A DNA stretch of 64,000 bases, taken from the NCBI GenBank assembly GCA_017798145.1, contig CP059069.1, positions 3,271,226 through 3,335,225 on the forward strand. Direction: 5' to 3'. Source of the stretch: Akkermansiaceae bacterium (lineage in GTDB: Bacteria > Verrucomicrobiota > Verrucomicrobiia > Verrucomicrobiales > Akkermansiaceae). Shown here one piece after another: positions 34,660 to 44,112 of the stretch. Position 1 is the stretch's first letter, and each line of letters begins with the position of its first letter. The translations under genes were made by a program, and so were the position numbers. Below the pieces are notes generated by a model. That model made no database searches, was not told the DNA's origin, and saw only the letters and a list, made by a program, of their open reading frames with translations.

Positions 34660-35965
34660 TATCGAGCGCTTCGAGGTACGGTTTCTCAGGATCCTCCTCC
34701 ATGTTCCAGCGCATGAACACGGTGCACGGCTTCGCCAGCCCGTAGGTGAAGCCGGAGTTTTCGTCCCTGAGCATCGCGCCGATCTTGGATTGTTTCCCGA
34801 AATATGCCTTCGCGATTTCCTTGGTATGATCCGTTGCCAGGACATCAAGCGTGAACTTTTTGTCGGCCCCGGGGACATCGTCGTAGCAGAATGCGCCAGC
34901 CGACACGATGACCTGGAAGGTGTCGGCCTCTTCCGACGGTTTCTCCGCATAGCGCGCAAACCTGCCACCGAAGAGATCAAGGAACGGATCCACCACCACC
35001 TTCGGCGGGCTCGTCCCGCGCGTGCGGACAAGCATGGTCTGGGGATCCTGGCCGCCGTCTGCGGTAGCGAACACGACATGGTAGTAGTAATCAACCGTCT
35101 GCTCGATGGAATTGATCTCGCGGACATCGACCGTCGTGCCCAGCACCTCCGGGAGCGGGCCGTCGAGAGGCGAGCCGATCAGATCCTCCTCCGGGCGCTT
35201 GGTCTCGATGTGCGGCATGCGCTCCTCGAGGGATTTCATGCCGAGGAATTCCTCCAGCAACTCCAGCGCCGCGATGCCGCCGTCCACCGGCTGCTCTGCG
35301 GGCGTGGATGCATCCCCGGCATCGCCTATCACAGGCATAGACGGCTCGCCGACAGGAAGCGCGGGCTGGCTGTCCGTGTTGGTGAGCGCCTCGAAGCTGT
35401 TATCGTTGCCGGCCTCAGGCTCCAGAACGCCGTTCTCGGCGACGGGCTTGGCACTCAGGCCGCCATCCCTCTGAAGGAAGGTTTTGACCCCATACATTAC
35501 GCCTATAGCAATGCAGACGAAGGTCATGGGAACCATCAGCCGCAGAAAACGGTTCCGATGGGGTCTGTGGCGCGGCGGGCCAGCGGCACCTGCCTTCGTG
35601 CTGATCGATCCGCTCGGCTCCGGCCTGACCCTGGTCTGTGACGGTGCCGTATCGGCCGCCGGCAGCTGTCTGGGTTCGGGGCGCAGCACGCCTGGCTGAC
35701 CCGTCACAGGCTGGGGCGTCCTGTTGTATTGCGGCAGTGGCGCTTGCCTTGGCGCTTGGTAAGCCGGCTCAGGGGCTGGCGCTGGCTGGCGTTGCCGATA
35801 ATGCTGCTGGAGCGGATCCGGCGCATGAGGTGTCATCGAAAACGGTGCCTGGATGAGCACCTGGCAAGAGGGGCAGGGGCCTGTCACTCCTCCCATGCTT
35901 GCGGGCACGTTGAGCTTTACGCCACACGCCGGGCATAGGAACAGGATATCGTCGCTGGCATTCAA
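34634..35965 (-). CDS. Zinc-ribbon membrane protein of unknown function
   Basis: A 443-residue protein. Residues 11-34 form a CPAC...CPSC zinc ribbon (FLCPACGVKLNVPA). A long Pro/Gln-rich disordered stretch (45-135) leads to one membrane helix (about 143-160, LMVPMTFVCIAIGVMYGV). The C-terminal domain (about 215-443) is soluble, with AALELLEEFLGMKS and a beta-rich end (EALDIKALNWNP). The layout places the zinc ribbon in the cytoplasm and the C-terminal domain outside. No enzyme motif. Convergent with the sigma operon, overlapping the rhodanese gene's end by 26 bases. Confidence 0.75.
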   Translation of the reverse strand: MNASDDILFLCPACGVKLNVPASMGGVTGPCPSCQVLIQAPFSMTPHAPDPLQQHYRQRQPAPAPEPAYQAPRQAPLPQYNRTPQPVTGQPGVLRPEPRQLPAADTAPSQTRVRPEPSGSISTKAGAAGPPRHRPHRNRFLRLMVPMTFVCIAIGVMYGVKTFLQRDGGLSAKPVAENGVLEPEAGNDNSFEALTNTDSQPALPVGEPSMPVIGDAGDASTPAEQPVDGGIAALELLEEFLGMKSLEERMPHIETKRPEEDLIGSPLDGPLPEVLGTTVDVREINSIEQTVDYYYHVVFATADGGQDPQTMLVRTRGTSPPKVVVDPFLDLFGGRFARYAEKPSEEADTFQVIVSAGAFCYDDVPGADKKFTLDVLATDHTKEIAKAYFGKQSKIGAMLRDENSGFTYGLAKPCTVFMRWNMEEDPEKPYLEALDIKALNWNP

Positions 35966-36165
35966 ACCGGGCGATCCATAGCCGAAACGACTCGCTTAGT
36001 CAATCTTTCAGAAAACTTAAATGTTGCGGCCGGATGGTTCAACCGCCTTCACGCTGGGATGTCCTGAACTGGCATGGAACTGGCTGGAACATCCTTTTTT
36101 GGCGCGACAAGCGGCGCGCCATCTGCTTTAACCGCCGAGTCCATCCGCACATTTCATCTAACACA

Positions 36166-36501
36166 ATGCCGTCATCCACCACAAAGCGCCAACTCGTTTC
36201 CAGGATCACCGACAAGCTAGGCCTCAAGGGCGTGGCGATCACGCAGCAGGACACCACCATGGTGATCCAGTCGTTCATCGATGAGGTCATGGAATCCCTC
36301 GCCAACGGAAACAATGTGGTGCTCAGGAACTTCGGGGTTTTCGAAGTCAAGGAGATGAAGGCCAAGGTCGGCCGCAATCCGAAGGATCCGGGAAAGCTTG
36401 TCACCATCCCCGCCCGCGCCGCGGTGAAGTTCAAGCCGGGCAAGGAGATGAAGGAAAAGGTCGCCGCCAGCCTCCAGCTCATCCGGGAGCGTGAGCAATA
36501 G
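36166..36501 (+). CDS. HU/IHF-family DNA-binding protein
   Basis: A 111-residue protein of the bacterial histone-like family: an N-terminal helical dimerisation region (KRQLVSRITDKLGLKG), a beta arm with VVLRNFGVFEVKE and the conserved GRNPKDPGKLVTIPARAAVKF DNA-binding segment. It is a little longer than standard HU (about 90) because of extensions at both ends. The start at 36166 leaves the 36034-36165 upstream frame as non-coding. It leads an apparent cluster with rlpA and lpxK, 12 bases before rlpA. It should bend and compact DNA. Confidence 0.9.
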   Translation: MPSSTTKRQLVSRITDKLGLKGVAITQQDTTMVIQSFIDEVMESLANGNNVVLRNFGVFEVKEMKAKVGRNPKDPGKLVTIPARAAVKFKPGKEMKEKVAASLQLIREREQ

Positions 36502-36513
36502 GACAAGCCGCAG

Positions 36514-37038
36514 ATGATACTCGGGCTTCCATCCGCAATCCGCCTCATCCCCTTCGCGGCGGTGGTGCTTGCCGGCTGCATTTCCTGCTCCTCGCGCCCC
36601 TCGGGCTACTCCGGCTACATGACCCGTTCCTACACAGTCCGTGGCCAGACATATCACCCCATGAGCGTCGAGCAGGCGCTGGGCCACAGGGAAACAGGCA
36701 TCTGTTCCTGGTACGACGAATCGAGTTTCTTCGGCCTGAAACGCGGCAACACCTCGCTCGGCGAAAAAGTCCAGCCATGGCACATGACAGGCGCACACAA
36801 GACATTGCCGCTGCCCTGCCTCGTCAAGGTCACCAACATGGAGAACGGCCGCTCGGTCAAGCTACGCATCAACGACCGCGGCCCCTTCATCCCGGGGCGG
36901 CATCTGGATGTGACACCCCGCGCCGCCAAAAAGCTCGGCTTCCACGGCGATGGGCTGACCCGCACGCGCCTCGAGGTGCTTTCCGTAGGCGATGGGAGCT
37001 ACCGCCGGAAATCCCGGGGAGGCTTCCTTTTCTGGTGA
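36514..37038 (+). CDS. RlpA-like lipoprotein (septal lytic transglycosylase family)
   Basis: A 174-residue lipoprotein: the signal ends in VVLAGC with Cys22 as the lipidation site. The double-psi beta-barrel domain (about 65-160) carries ICSWYDESSFFGLKRGNTS, CLVKVTNMENGRSV and INDRGPFIPGRHLDVT, matching RlpA, including the NDRGP motif with its Asp and His-containing HLDVT. RlpA proteins cleave naked glycan strands at the septum or bind them. No SPOR domain is present, so it is the short form. It lies 12 bases after the HU gene and 64 before lpxK. Confidence 0.88.
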   Translation: MILGLPSAIRLIPFAAVVLAGCISCSSRPSGYSGYMTRSYTVRGQTYHPMSVEQALGHRETGICSWYDESSFFGLKRGNTSLGEKVQPWHMTGAHKTLPLPCLVKVTNMENGRSVKLRINDRGPFIPGRHLDVTPRAAKKLGFHGDGLTRTRLEVLSVGDGSYRRKSRGGFLFW

Positions 37039-37102
37039 AAGCTACCGCACGTCGGGCTTGTCCGCCGCCGGGGGAACGCCCACCCTTGCCCATGCAGGAA
37101 AC

Positions 37103-38314
37103 ATGAAAGAGCGGATCGACGAGCTGGAACAATGGGGGGCGGATGTGATTTTCGGCCGCGCCAAGGGCTTCCGCGCCAGCCTCATGCGCATGCTCATGTT
37201 CGGCCTTTCCGGCATTTTCCGCATCCTCGTGCAACTGCGCATCGCGCGCTACCGCAGTGGCTGGAAGCCCCAGGAATTCCTCGGCGTCCAGGTCGTCTCC
37301 ATCGGCAACATCACCCTCGGCGGCACCGGCAAGACCCCTGTCGTGGAGCTCCTCGCGAAATCCCTGCGCGACCGCGGCAGGAAGGTCGCCATCCTCTCAC
37401 GCGGCTATAAGAGCAAGAAGCTCGACCGCGCCCAGAAATGGACGGGTGCGGATGGAAGACCGTTCCCCGCCGATCGCATGCCCAAGGTCGTCTCCACCGG
37501 CTCCGCCCTGCTCTTGGATTCCAAGTTCGCGGGGGACGAGCCCTTCATGCTCGCGAAGAACCTGGATGGTGTCGCCGTCGTCGTGGACAAGAACCGCGTC
37601 AAAGGCGGGCGTTTCGCCATCGGCGAGATGAAGTCCGAGATCCTGATGCTTGATGACGGCATGCAATACCTCGATCTCGCCCACTCCATCGACATCGTCC
37701 TGATCGACTCGAAGTCCCCTTTCGGCACAGGCTCTCTCCTCCCGCGCGGCACCCTCCGGGAGCCGCCGCGCAACCTCCGCCGCGCCTCCTACATCCTCAT
37801 CACGAAGTGTGACGGCACGGCGAACGGAGAACTCATCGCCCGCATCCGGAAATACAATGCCACGGCTGAGATCATCGAGTGTGCCCACGGCCCCATCCAT
37901 CTGGAAAACCTATACACCCGGGAGCGCGAGCCGCTCTCGTTCCTGGAGGGGAAATGGGTCGGTGCGATCAGCGCCATCGCCGTCCCTGAGAATTTCGAGA
38001 AATCCCTGGCAGCCCTCGGGGCGAAGGTGGAGATACGCCGCCGATTTTCCGACCACCACCGCTTCACCCGCCGGGATGTGGACCAGTTCATGCAGCGCTG
38101 CGTGGAGCGGGACATGGAGATCATTGTCACCACGGAAAAAGACGCCGTCCGTTTCCCCAAGCCCACGGAAATCAACGTCCCCATCTACTTCCTCCGCATC
38201 GAGGTGGAGATCCTTTCCGGGCAGGAGGCTTGGGACGGGATGGTGGACCTCATCTGCAACCCGCCCCCTGTCAGGGATTCCGTCCTCAGGAATGCCGGTG
38301 AATTCCGGGTGTGA
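37103..38314 (+). CDS. lpxK: Tetraacyldisaccharide 4'-kinase
   Basis: A 403-residue enzyme that phosphorylates the lipid A precursor at the 4' position, on the inner face of the membrane. The N-terminus has a membrane-associated segment (MLMFGLSGIFRILVQL). Walker A is GNITLGGTGKTPVVELL, followed by AILSRGYKSKK and a Walker-B-like ILMLDDGMQYLDLA. RRRFSDHHRFTRRD near residue 315 is also family-typical. The length is slightly above the E. coli enzyme. It shows the organism makes lipid A. GTG of purN overlaps its stop (GTGA). Confidence 0.93.
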   Translation: MKERIDELEQWGADVIFGRAKGFRASLMRMLMFGLSGIFRILVQLRIARYRSGWKPQEFLGVQVVSIGNITLGGTGKTPVVELLAKSLRDRGRKVAILSRGYKSKKLDRAQKWTGADGRPFPADRMPKVVSTGSALLLDSKFAGDEPFMLAKNLDGVAVVVDKNRVKGGRFAIGEMKSEILMLDDGMQYLDLAHSIDIVLIDSKSPFGTGSLLPRGTLREPPRNLRRASYILITKCDGTANGELIARIRKYNATAEIIECAHGPIHLENLYTREREPLSFLEGKWVGAISAIAVPENFEKSLAALGAKVEIRRRFSDHHRFTRRDVDQFMQRCVERDMEIIVTTEKDAVRFPKPTEINVPIYFLRIEVEILSGQEAWDGMVDLICNPPPVRDSVLRNAGEFRV

Positions 38315-38961
38315 CGGGGAAATCCAAAGGAATGGAACTTGAACCTTGGCACCCGCCCGCTGTCGTTTACACAAGGTCCGTGCTCTCCCTCGGAATACTC
38401 GGCTCAGGCTCCGGCTCGAACATGCAGGCCATCCTGGATGCCATCGCTGCGGGCGGCCTGTCCGCTCGCGTCGCCCTCGTCCTTTCCGACAATCCATCCG
38501 CCCAGATCCTCGCGCGCGCGCAAGCCAACGGCATCCCGGCGGGCGTCATCGACTGCTCCCCGCACCGGATGAAATTTCCGGAGGAAACGCAGCGTGAAAC
38601 CGCCCGGCGGCTCATCGCGGCAGGTGTGGACCTGGTCTGTCTGGCCGGATTCATGCGTCTCGTGAAAAAGCCGCTGCTCGATGCCTTTCCCGCCCGCATC
38701 CTGAACATCCACCCATCCTTGCTGCCCGCCTTTCCCGGCCTGGAGGCATGGAAGCAGGCCATTGCTGTGGGCGCGGAGGAAAGCGGAGCCACCGTCCACC
38801 TGGTCGATTCCGGGATGGATACCGGCCCCATCCTTGCGCAGGCCCGGGTCGGTGTCCTTCCCGGTGATACCCCGGAATCCCTCCACGCCCGCATCCAGGC
38901 GGCGGAGCACCGGCTCTACCCGGAAACCATCGCGAACTACGCCAGCCAGCTCAACCTATGA
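38311..38961 (+). CDS. purN: Phosphoribosylglycinamide formyltransferase
   Basis: A 216-residue enzyme transferring a formyl group from 10-formyl-THF to GAR in purine synthesis. The N-terminal GSGSGSNMQAI is the phosphate-binding loop, and the catalytic set is visible: Asn and His in ILNIHPSLLPAFPG and Asp in VHLVDSGMDTGPIL. The frame begins at GTG 38311 overlapping lpxK; alternative starts are ATG 38332 and GTG 38380, and the shortest would match typical PurN N-termini better. Start therefore uncertain. moxR overlaps its stop by 4 bases. Confidence 0.92.
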   Translation: MTGKSKGMELEPWHPPAVVYTRSVLSLGILGSGSGSNMQAILDAIAAGGLSARVALVLSDNPSAQILARAQANGIPAGVIDCSPHRMKFPEETQRETARRLIAAGVDLVCLAGFMRLVKKPLLDAFPARILNIHPSLLPAFPGLEAWKQAIAVGAEESGATVHLVDSGMDTGPILAQARVGVLPGDTPESLHARIQAAEHRLYPETIANYASQLNL

Positions 38962-39875
38962 ATCCCGACGCACTCCAGCCCCTCCTCCAGCATCTTTCCG
39001 AAACCGTGATCGGCGCGGAGGAGCCAGCCCGCATGTTGGTCACCGCGCTACTTGCCGATGGCCATGTCCTCATCGAGGGTGCCCCGGGGATAGGCAAGAC
39101 AACCCTCGCCCACACCCTCGCCACTTCCATGGGAGGCACCTTCAAGCGTGTGCAGTTCACCCCGGACCTGCTGCCCTCGGACCTGCTAGGCTACAACCTC
39201 TACCGCTCCGCCACCGGAGGCTTCGAGTTCATACCCGGCCCCGTTTTCGCAAACTGCCTGCTGGCGGATGAGATCAACCGCACCTCCCCGCGCGTCCAGT
39301 CCGCGCTGCTGGAAAGCATGAACGAGGGCAACGTCACCATCGACGGTGTGACCCACGGGCTGCCCAAGCCGTTCATGGTCATTGCCACCCAGAACGACAC
39401 CCACACCGCAGGCACGTTCCCGCTGCCCGAGCCTCAGCTCGACCGCTTCCTGCTTTCCCTGGAGATGACCCTCCCTGATGCGGCGAAACAGGCAGAGATC
39501 ATCCTTTCCCACGCCTCACGGTGGGGGGCCGCAGCGCCTGCGCCGGACTTCGGCCTCGCCCGCGAGGCGATCCTGGCCCTCCAGGAAAAAGCCGCGCAGG
39601 TTCCGGTCTCGCGCGCCATCGCGAAATACATCACCGCCCTCTGCGAGGCCTTGCGCAAGCTCGCGGGTTCCGATCAGAGCGTATCGGTGCGCGCCTCCCT
39701 CGCCATCCTCCGTGCCGCCCGTGCGAACGCTTTCCTGGATTCAGCCCCCGCCGTCCACCCGGATCACGTTCAGGCAATCTTCCCCGCCGTCATGCGCCAT
39801 CGAATCTTGGCGGACGAGAGCTTCGATGCCCTGGAGCTGATCGGCATCGCACTTTCGAAAACGGCGATCCCGTAG
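38958..39875 (+). CDS. MoxR-family AAA ATPase
   Basis: A 305-residue AAA+ ATPase of the MoxR group, which act as chaperones in assembly of metal centres or surface complexes, usually beside VWA proteins. Walker A is GAPGIGKTTLA, Walker B LLADEINRTSP, and the sensor 1 region is VIATQNDTHTAGTFPLPEPQLDRF. The C-terminal lid is helical. No VWA or DUF58 partner follows: it ends the run, and the next plus-strand gene is far off. The gap 39876-40074 (199 bases) contains a 6-bp hairpin (39881-39903) but no gene. Confidence 0.92.
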   Translation: MNPDALQPLLQHLSETVIGAEEPARMLVTALLADGHVLIEGAPGIGKTTLAHTLATSMGGTFKRVQFTPDLLPSDLLGYNLYRSATGGFEFIPGPVFANCLLADEINRTSPRVQSALLESMNEGNVTIDGVTHGLPKPFMVIATQNDTHTAGTFPLPEPQLDRFLLSLEMTLPDAAKQAEIILSHASRWGAAAPAPDFGLAREAILALQEKAAQVPVSRAIAKYITALCEALRKLAGSDQSVSVRASLAILRAARANAFLDSAPAVHPDHVQAIFPAVMRHRILADESFDALELIGIALSKTAIP

Positions 39876-40074
39876 GCAGTGGGGAAGTGATCCGCAATTC
39901 CCCAATCGCACCCCCCCTCACATCCCAGACCGACCTTTTCGCGGAAGTCCCGCTCGGTGCATTCCCGGATCATCCCCCTGGAGAACTGGACAGATGATGA
40001 GCCCTTCCGCGATGGCGGGGGCTTTGCCAAAATAATGGGGAAGAACTGCGGGCGCGGTCAGCCGGGGAAAAATT

Positions 40075-41121
40075 TCAAGGCTGCTGAGGGATTTCTATGA
40101 CCAGGTTGTCAAACAAGGCATCCCCGCCGAGGCGTCCGCTGCGGTCAAGGCTGATCGAGCCGAGGGCGCCGATCTGCGCCGCGGGCACGGTGATGCGGGT
40201 CGAGAATTTCCGTGCTTCCTTTCCCTTCGGGATGACTGAGGGGCGCAGTTCCACATCGCCGTTGGGCAGCCTCTCGACGCCGATGACCATGATGGCAAGG
40301 CTGTCGGTGGCGGGCGTGAAGCCCATGTCCTTGTTCGGCGTGAGCGATTCATGGGTGTCGATGAGTTCGAAGCGGAAGCCTCCGCCATCGTATCCGGGAT
40401 GGAAAAGTGTGCGCACTTTTCCGACGGAGACGCCGATGTGGTAGGCGCTTACGCCGCCGGGGGCGCCTCCCAGCATCACCTCGATGCTGAAACGGTCCGG
40501 GAAGGTGTCTTTCCCGGTGAGCTTCCCGGCAGGGAGGATGAGGCGCTGGTCGCCCTCGATCGGCCCCCTGCCGGAGAGGATGAGGGTGCCCTTGGCGACC
40601 TTGCCGGTGAGGCCGGGGCTGGCATCGAATGTGAAATCGCGGTATTGCTTTCCGATGTCGGGGGCATCGTCCCGAAAAATCTCCGAGTAGAGGATAGGTG
40701 TTCCCCTGGGCGGTTCCACGCCTTGCTTTTCGCGGTGCAGGCTGGCGAGGGCGTAATTCAGGAGAGCCGGGCGCTGCCAGATGCCGTTCCCGCCGAGCTG
40801 TCCGCGGATTTCACGGATGCGGAAGTCCACTTCCGGATCACCGCTTTCCTTCAGCCCGTCCAACCACGGTTTTGCATCCAGTCCCATGCGCTGGATTTCC
40901 TTTTGCGCACCCTCCCGGGTGGCGAAGTTCTCGGAGGAAAGGAGGGAGACGAGCTCCAGGAAACGTTTTTCGGAAACGGCGCCCGCGACCTCGGGCAAGG
41001 CATCGCCGAGGGCGACGCCCTCTTCCGCAAGGAGTTGGAGACGCCAGTCCTGATGCTGCGCGGCGAGGCCGGAGGCGGCGCACCATGCGAGAGTCGGGAT
41101 CAGCAATTTGGCCGGTTTCAT
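40075..41121 (-). CDS. Exported protein with HEAT-like N-terminus and beta-rich domain
   Basis: A 348-residue protein whose start at 41121 gives a signal peptide (MKPAKLLIPTLAWCAASGLA). A helical segment (about 48-105) contains NFATREGAQKEIQRMG and DPEVDFRIREIR, in the style of HEAT-like repeats found in many PVC secreted proteins. The rest (about 150-348) is beta-rich, possibly a LamG/DUF1080-like sandwich, with FDASPGLTGKVAKG and SISLDRSGRLGG. No catalytic residues recognised. It lies 7 bases downstream of malQ, so the two may be co-transcribed, though malQ is cytoplasmic. Confidence 0.75.
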   Translation of the reverse strand: MKPAKLLIPTLAWCAASGLAAQHQDWRLQLLAEEGVALGDALPEVAGAVSEKRFLELVSLLSSENFATREGAQKEIQRMGLDAKPWLDGLKESGDPEVDFRIREIRGQLGGNGIWQRPALLNYALASLHREKQGVEPPRGTPILYSEIFRDDAPDIGKQYRDFTFDASPGLTGKVAKGTLILSGRGPIEGDQRLILPAGKLTGKDTFPDRFSIEVMLGGAPGGVSAYHIGVSVGKVRTLFHPGYDGGGFRFELIDTHESLTPNKDMGFTPATDSLAIMVIGVERLPNGDVELRPSVIPKGKEARKFSTRITVPAAQIGALGSISLDRSGRLGGDALFDNLVIEIPQQP

Positions 41122-41128
41122 GGCATGA

Positions 41129-42859
41129 TCATGAAGGGGATGGGCACAACGCCGCATGGGGCTTGCGTCCGGTGACGGAAATGAGGTTTGCCAGGATGCG
41201 CCCGTGTTCCGCCATCTCGTGGGAGGAGATGTTGAGCCGGAGGCGCCAGTTCCCAGCACCGGCCGTGCCGGGGGTGTTGATGCGATCCCTGAGGGCGAAG
41301 AGATCCGTCACCATGAGCACCGCGTAGCGGGAGTTCGATTCCAGGAGCGTCTTGATGAGGCGCCAGTGGATCGCATCGGAGTACGGGGGCCAATCGTTGT
41401 GCGCTGGAATGGGGATGCCGGAGAATCCCGCGAGAAGGCGAAGCGCGTGAGCGGCGCCCTCCGCGGCCCAGTGGCCTTGCTCGGTGGGGTTTTCGTGCTG
41501 GATGAGTATGGTTTTGCGGCAGTTCTCCCAAGTGGCGCAGAGGGAGTCGTGATCGTGGGTGGAGTAGGAGGCGAAGGAGTTTTGCGGGAAAACATTGCCC
41601 ATGACGGGGGAGCCGTCCTGATAGGAATCCCAATGCGGGATGCGGTATCCTGCGATGCCGAGCTCCCCGAGATGCGGGCGGACATATTCGGGAACCCAGC
41701 CGAGATCCTCCGCGATGATCTCGGCATCACCGGCGGCATCCAGGATGGCACGGAGGCGGAAATCGCCGTTGGCGAGGTTCGTGGCCTTGTTTTCATGGGA
41801 GTCATCCGCATGGATGAACCAGCGGGGCAGGCGGCCATCGGTGAGATCCGCAGCTTCGCCATGGCCGAGGCCGAGGAAGCGGTGGTTGTCGCGCGGGTGC
41901 CACGGGAATCCGTAGATGCGGTAGAATCCGAGGATGTGGTCGATGCGGAACATGTTGAAAATTTCCGTGAGGCGGGAAATGCGCTCCCGCCACCATGAGA
42001 AGCCGTCCTGGGCCATCGCGTCCCAATCGTAGAGCGGCACGCCCCAGTTCTGGCCCCATTCGTGGATGAAGGGGTTTTCCGAGGAGTAGCCTTCGGGCGG
42101 GGTGCCGCCGAACCAGTTGGTGTGGAATCCCGCGCGGTGGAAGAAGACATCCGCGGAGTGGAAGGAGACGCCGATTGGGAGGTCACCCATGAGCTTGACC
42201 CCGCAGAGATCGGCATGGGCGCGGACGGCGCGCCATTGCCGGAAGCAGAGCCATTGGACATATGCGAAGCGATCCAGCCGGGACTCGATGTGGCCGGGGT
42301 TCCGCGCCCTGAGGGCGGCGGCAAAGCGGCGTGCGGAATCCGGGCAGCGGGATTCTTCGGGCCACTGGTCCCAGCTGAGGTGCTCGCCATGGATTTCCAT
42401 GAGCAGGCGGAAAAGGCAGTAGTCCGGCAGCCAGGCCGCGCTGCGGTCGCGGAAGGCCAGGAACTCCGCCGCAGGGGCGGACTCGGCGGCACCCATGAAG
42501 CGGGCGAAGGAGATCTCGAGAAGATGGTTCTTCGCGGCGCGCACCGAGGGATAATCGATGAGATGGGCGGAAACGTGAGCGCCGAGCGTGTTGCGCGCGG
42601 CATCCGTTTCCGCGCGGGTGAGGAAGGGGATTTCTCCGTCGCCGAAGGAAAGGTAGATGGGGTCGAGGGCGATGGAGGAGATGCCGGAATAAGGGCTTTC
42701 ATCGGTGCCGTTCTCGTTGATGGGGAGAAGCTGGAGGAAGCCGATGCCGTGTGCGGCCGCCCAATCGATCCAATGGCGCATTCCTGCGGTATCGCCGATC
42801 CCGAGGTCGCCATGGATCCGGGTGGAGAATGCCGGGATCAGTAGGCCGGTGGTTTTCAC
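41129..42859 (-). CDS. malQ: 4-alpha-glucanotransferase (amylomaltase)
   Basis: A 576-residue GH77 enzyme that transfers glucan chains between maltooligosaccharides in the cytoplasm. GTG at 42859 was chosen because the upstream extension has no homology-like content and AAGGA lies 9 bases before it. Conserved motifs: SPYSGISSIALDPIYL, FRIDHILGFYR (nucleophile D307), IIAEDLGWVP (acid/base E384) and YSTHDHDS (D436). The size suits the short bacterial amylomaltases. Its product range fits with the MFS importer and GH13 enzymes in the window, which are at 15-21 kb rather than adjacent. Confidence 0.93.
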   Translation of the reverse strand: MKTTGLLIPAFSTRIHGDLGIGDTAGMRHWIDWAAAHGIGFLQLLPINENGTDESPYSGISSIALDPIYLSFGDGEIPFLTRAETDAARNTLGAHVSAHLIDYPSVRAAKNHLLEISFARFMGAAESAPAAEFLAFRDRSAAWLPDYCLFRLLMEIHGEHLSWDQWPEESRCPDSARRFAAALRARNPGHIESRLDRFAYVQWLCFRQWRAVRAHADLCGVKLMGDLPIGVSFHSADVFFHRAGFHTNWFGGTPPEGYSSENPFIHEWGQNWGVPLYDWDAMAQDGFSWWRERISRLTEIFNMFRIDHILGFYRIYGFPWHPRDNHRFLGLGHGEAADLTDGRLPRWFIHADDSHENKATNLANGDFRLRAILDAAGDAEIIAEDLGWVPEYVRPHLGELGIAGYRIPHWDSYQDGSPVMGNVFPQNSFASYSTHDHDSLCATWENCRKTILIQHENPTEQGHWAAEGAAHALRLLAGFSGIPIPAHNDWPPYSDAIHWRLIKTLLESNSRYAVLMVTDLFALRDRINTPGTAGAGNWRLRLNISSHEMAEHGRILANLISVTGRKPHAALCPSPS

Positions 42860-43056
42860 TCCGGGATCCTTATTCCCGATTTGCGGTGTCTGGAAGTATG
42901 AAATGGGGTGGGATTCCCCTCGGTGAGTGATGCTGGCCAGCGGCAAGGGGTGGCTGCACCGTGATGCCGGGTAAGAGCGGAGGAAACCGCCGGCGCCTGA
43001 GGCTTGGGGTGCCGGGGCAGCGGAATGCAACCATTCCTTGTTCTTGCGGTGGGGGA

Positions 43057-43497
43057 TCAGCTGCGCCTTCCTGCTTCCTCAAGGAAAATCTCGGAGAGCC
43101 GGAAGCAGCGGCGGGCGAGTTCGCGGGCTTCGTTGTCCCCGATGAGGGCGACACCTTCCTCGCTGACCTCGGCAAGGAAGATTTTCCATGCGTTTTTCGC
43201 GATTTTTTCGGGATCGGGCTTGCGGCGGGGTGGTTGCTGGGGGCGTTGGCCGCCGCTGGTTTCGGCTTTGCCTTCCGGGAGCTTGCCTTCGACGGTGGCG
43301 GAGGTTTCCTCGGCGACCAAAACATCCTCTTCCCTGGGGGATTTCCCCTTGCGACGGCGGCGGGATTTCTTCTTTGCCACCTCTGCGGTTTCTGGGGCTT
43401 CGGGCTTTCCGGAGGGATCGGGCGATTGCTTGGGATTCTTGTTGGAGACCCTGCGAACCTTGGGTTTCTCCGGAGAGGGTTGTGTATCTTCTGGCAT
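43057..43497 (-). CDS. Lys/Arg-rich disordered protein with a conserved-looking C-terminus
   Basis: A 146-residue protein not assigned to a known family. Residues 1-95 are low-complexity and charged, with basic patches (KKKSRRRRKGK) and Pro/Glu/Lys stretches. Residues 98-140 (IAKNAWKIFLAEVSEEGVALI then NEARELARRCFRLSEIFLE) look like a folded helical hairpin, so the gene is probably real. The basic patch hints at nucleic-acid binding. It lies 49 bases past the gspG stop on the same strand, so it may be read from that transcript. Confidence 0.6.
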   Translation of the reverse strand: MPEDTQPSPEKPKVRRVSNKNPKQSPDPSGKPEAPETAEVAKKKSRRRRKGKSPREEDVLVAEETSATVEGKLPEGKAETSGGQRPQQPPRRKPDPEKIAKNAWKIFLAEVSEEGVALIGDNEARELARRCFRLSEIFLEEAGRRS

Positions 43498-43546
43498 GTG
43501 TTGCGTGTGTGGAACCGTAGGGGAGCCGGGCGAACCAGGCTGCGGC

Positions 43547-44032
43547 TCAGTTCCTCATGTCATCAGGGGTGTCCTCTGTGGCGTCCTTTCCTTTCGATAG
43601 GATATCGAAATCAGGGTTCTTGGCCTTGGGATCCGAGCCGATGCGGTAGATGTATTCACCTCCCCAGGGATCCATGATTTTCACGTTGGCACCGGTTCCC
43701 TCCGTCCAGCCCTGCTTGTTGTTGATCGGATCGAGCTGGTTTACGTAGATTTTGCCGGGAGGCGTTGCGTTGGCGGGATCCCAGTAAAGGATCCTGTAGA
43801 GGCTGTTGGAGTTGCCGGCCGGCGGATAGTCGCCGTTGTCGAGCTTGTAGTCCTCCAGGGCGTTGTCCAGAAGGCTGATCTGGATCGCCGCCTGTGAGAG
43901 CGCCTGTTTCTGGGTGACGTAGTTGAAACCGCCGACCGAGAGGGCGGCGAGGATCACGATGATGGTGATGACCACCAGCAGCTCGATGAGGGTGAAGCCC
44001 TTTGCCGGGGAGTGGGAGAGGTTCGTTTTCAT
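43547..44032 (-). CDS. gspG: Type II secretion system major pseudopilin
   Basis: A 161-residue protein with a prepilin leader: a short N-terminus (MKTNLSHSPAKG), then FTLIELLVVITIIVILAALSVGGF. The C-terminal domain follows the GspG pattern, with LDNALEDYKLDNGDYP, KIYVNQLDP, MDPWGGEYIYRIGS and an acidic end that in GspG binds calcium. It should polymerise into the pseudopilus after methylation of the mature Phe. It is 80 bases downstream of gspF on the same strand, so these and the two ATPases form a run (48886 to 43547). Confidence 0.9.
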   Translation of the reverse strand: MKTNLSHSPAKGFTLIELLVVITIIVILAALSVGGFNYVTQKQALSQAAIQISLLDNALEDYKLDNGDYPPAGNSNSLYRILYWDPANATPPGKIYVNQLDPINNKQGWTEGTGANVKIMDPWGGEYIYRIGSDPKAKNPDFDILSKGKDATEDTPDDMRN

Positions 44033-44112
44033 GGGTTTTTGCGGATTGGCGTTTTACGACGGGGCAAGATAACCCGGTTGAGGTTGTGTTTCACCCGGAA
44101 AATGCAGGCGTG

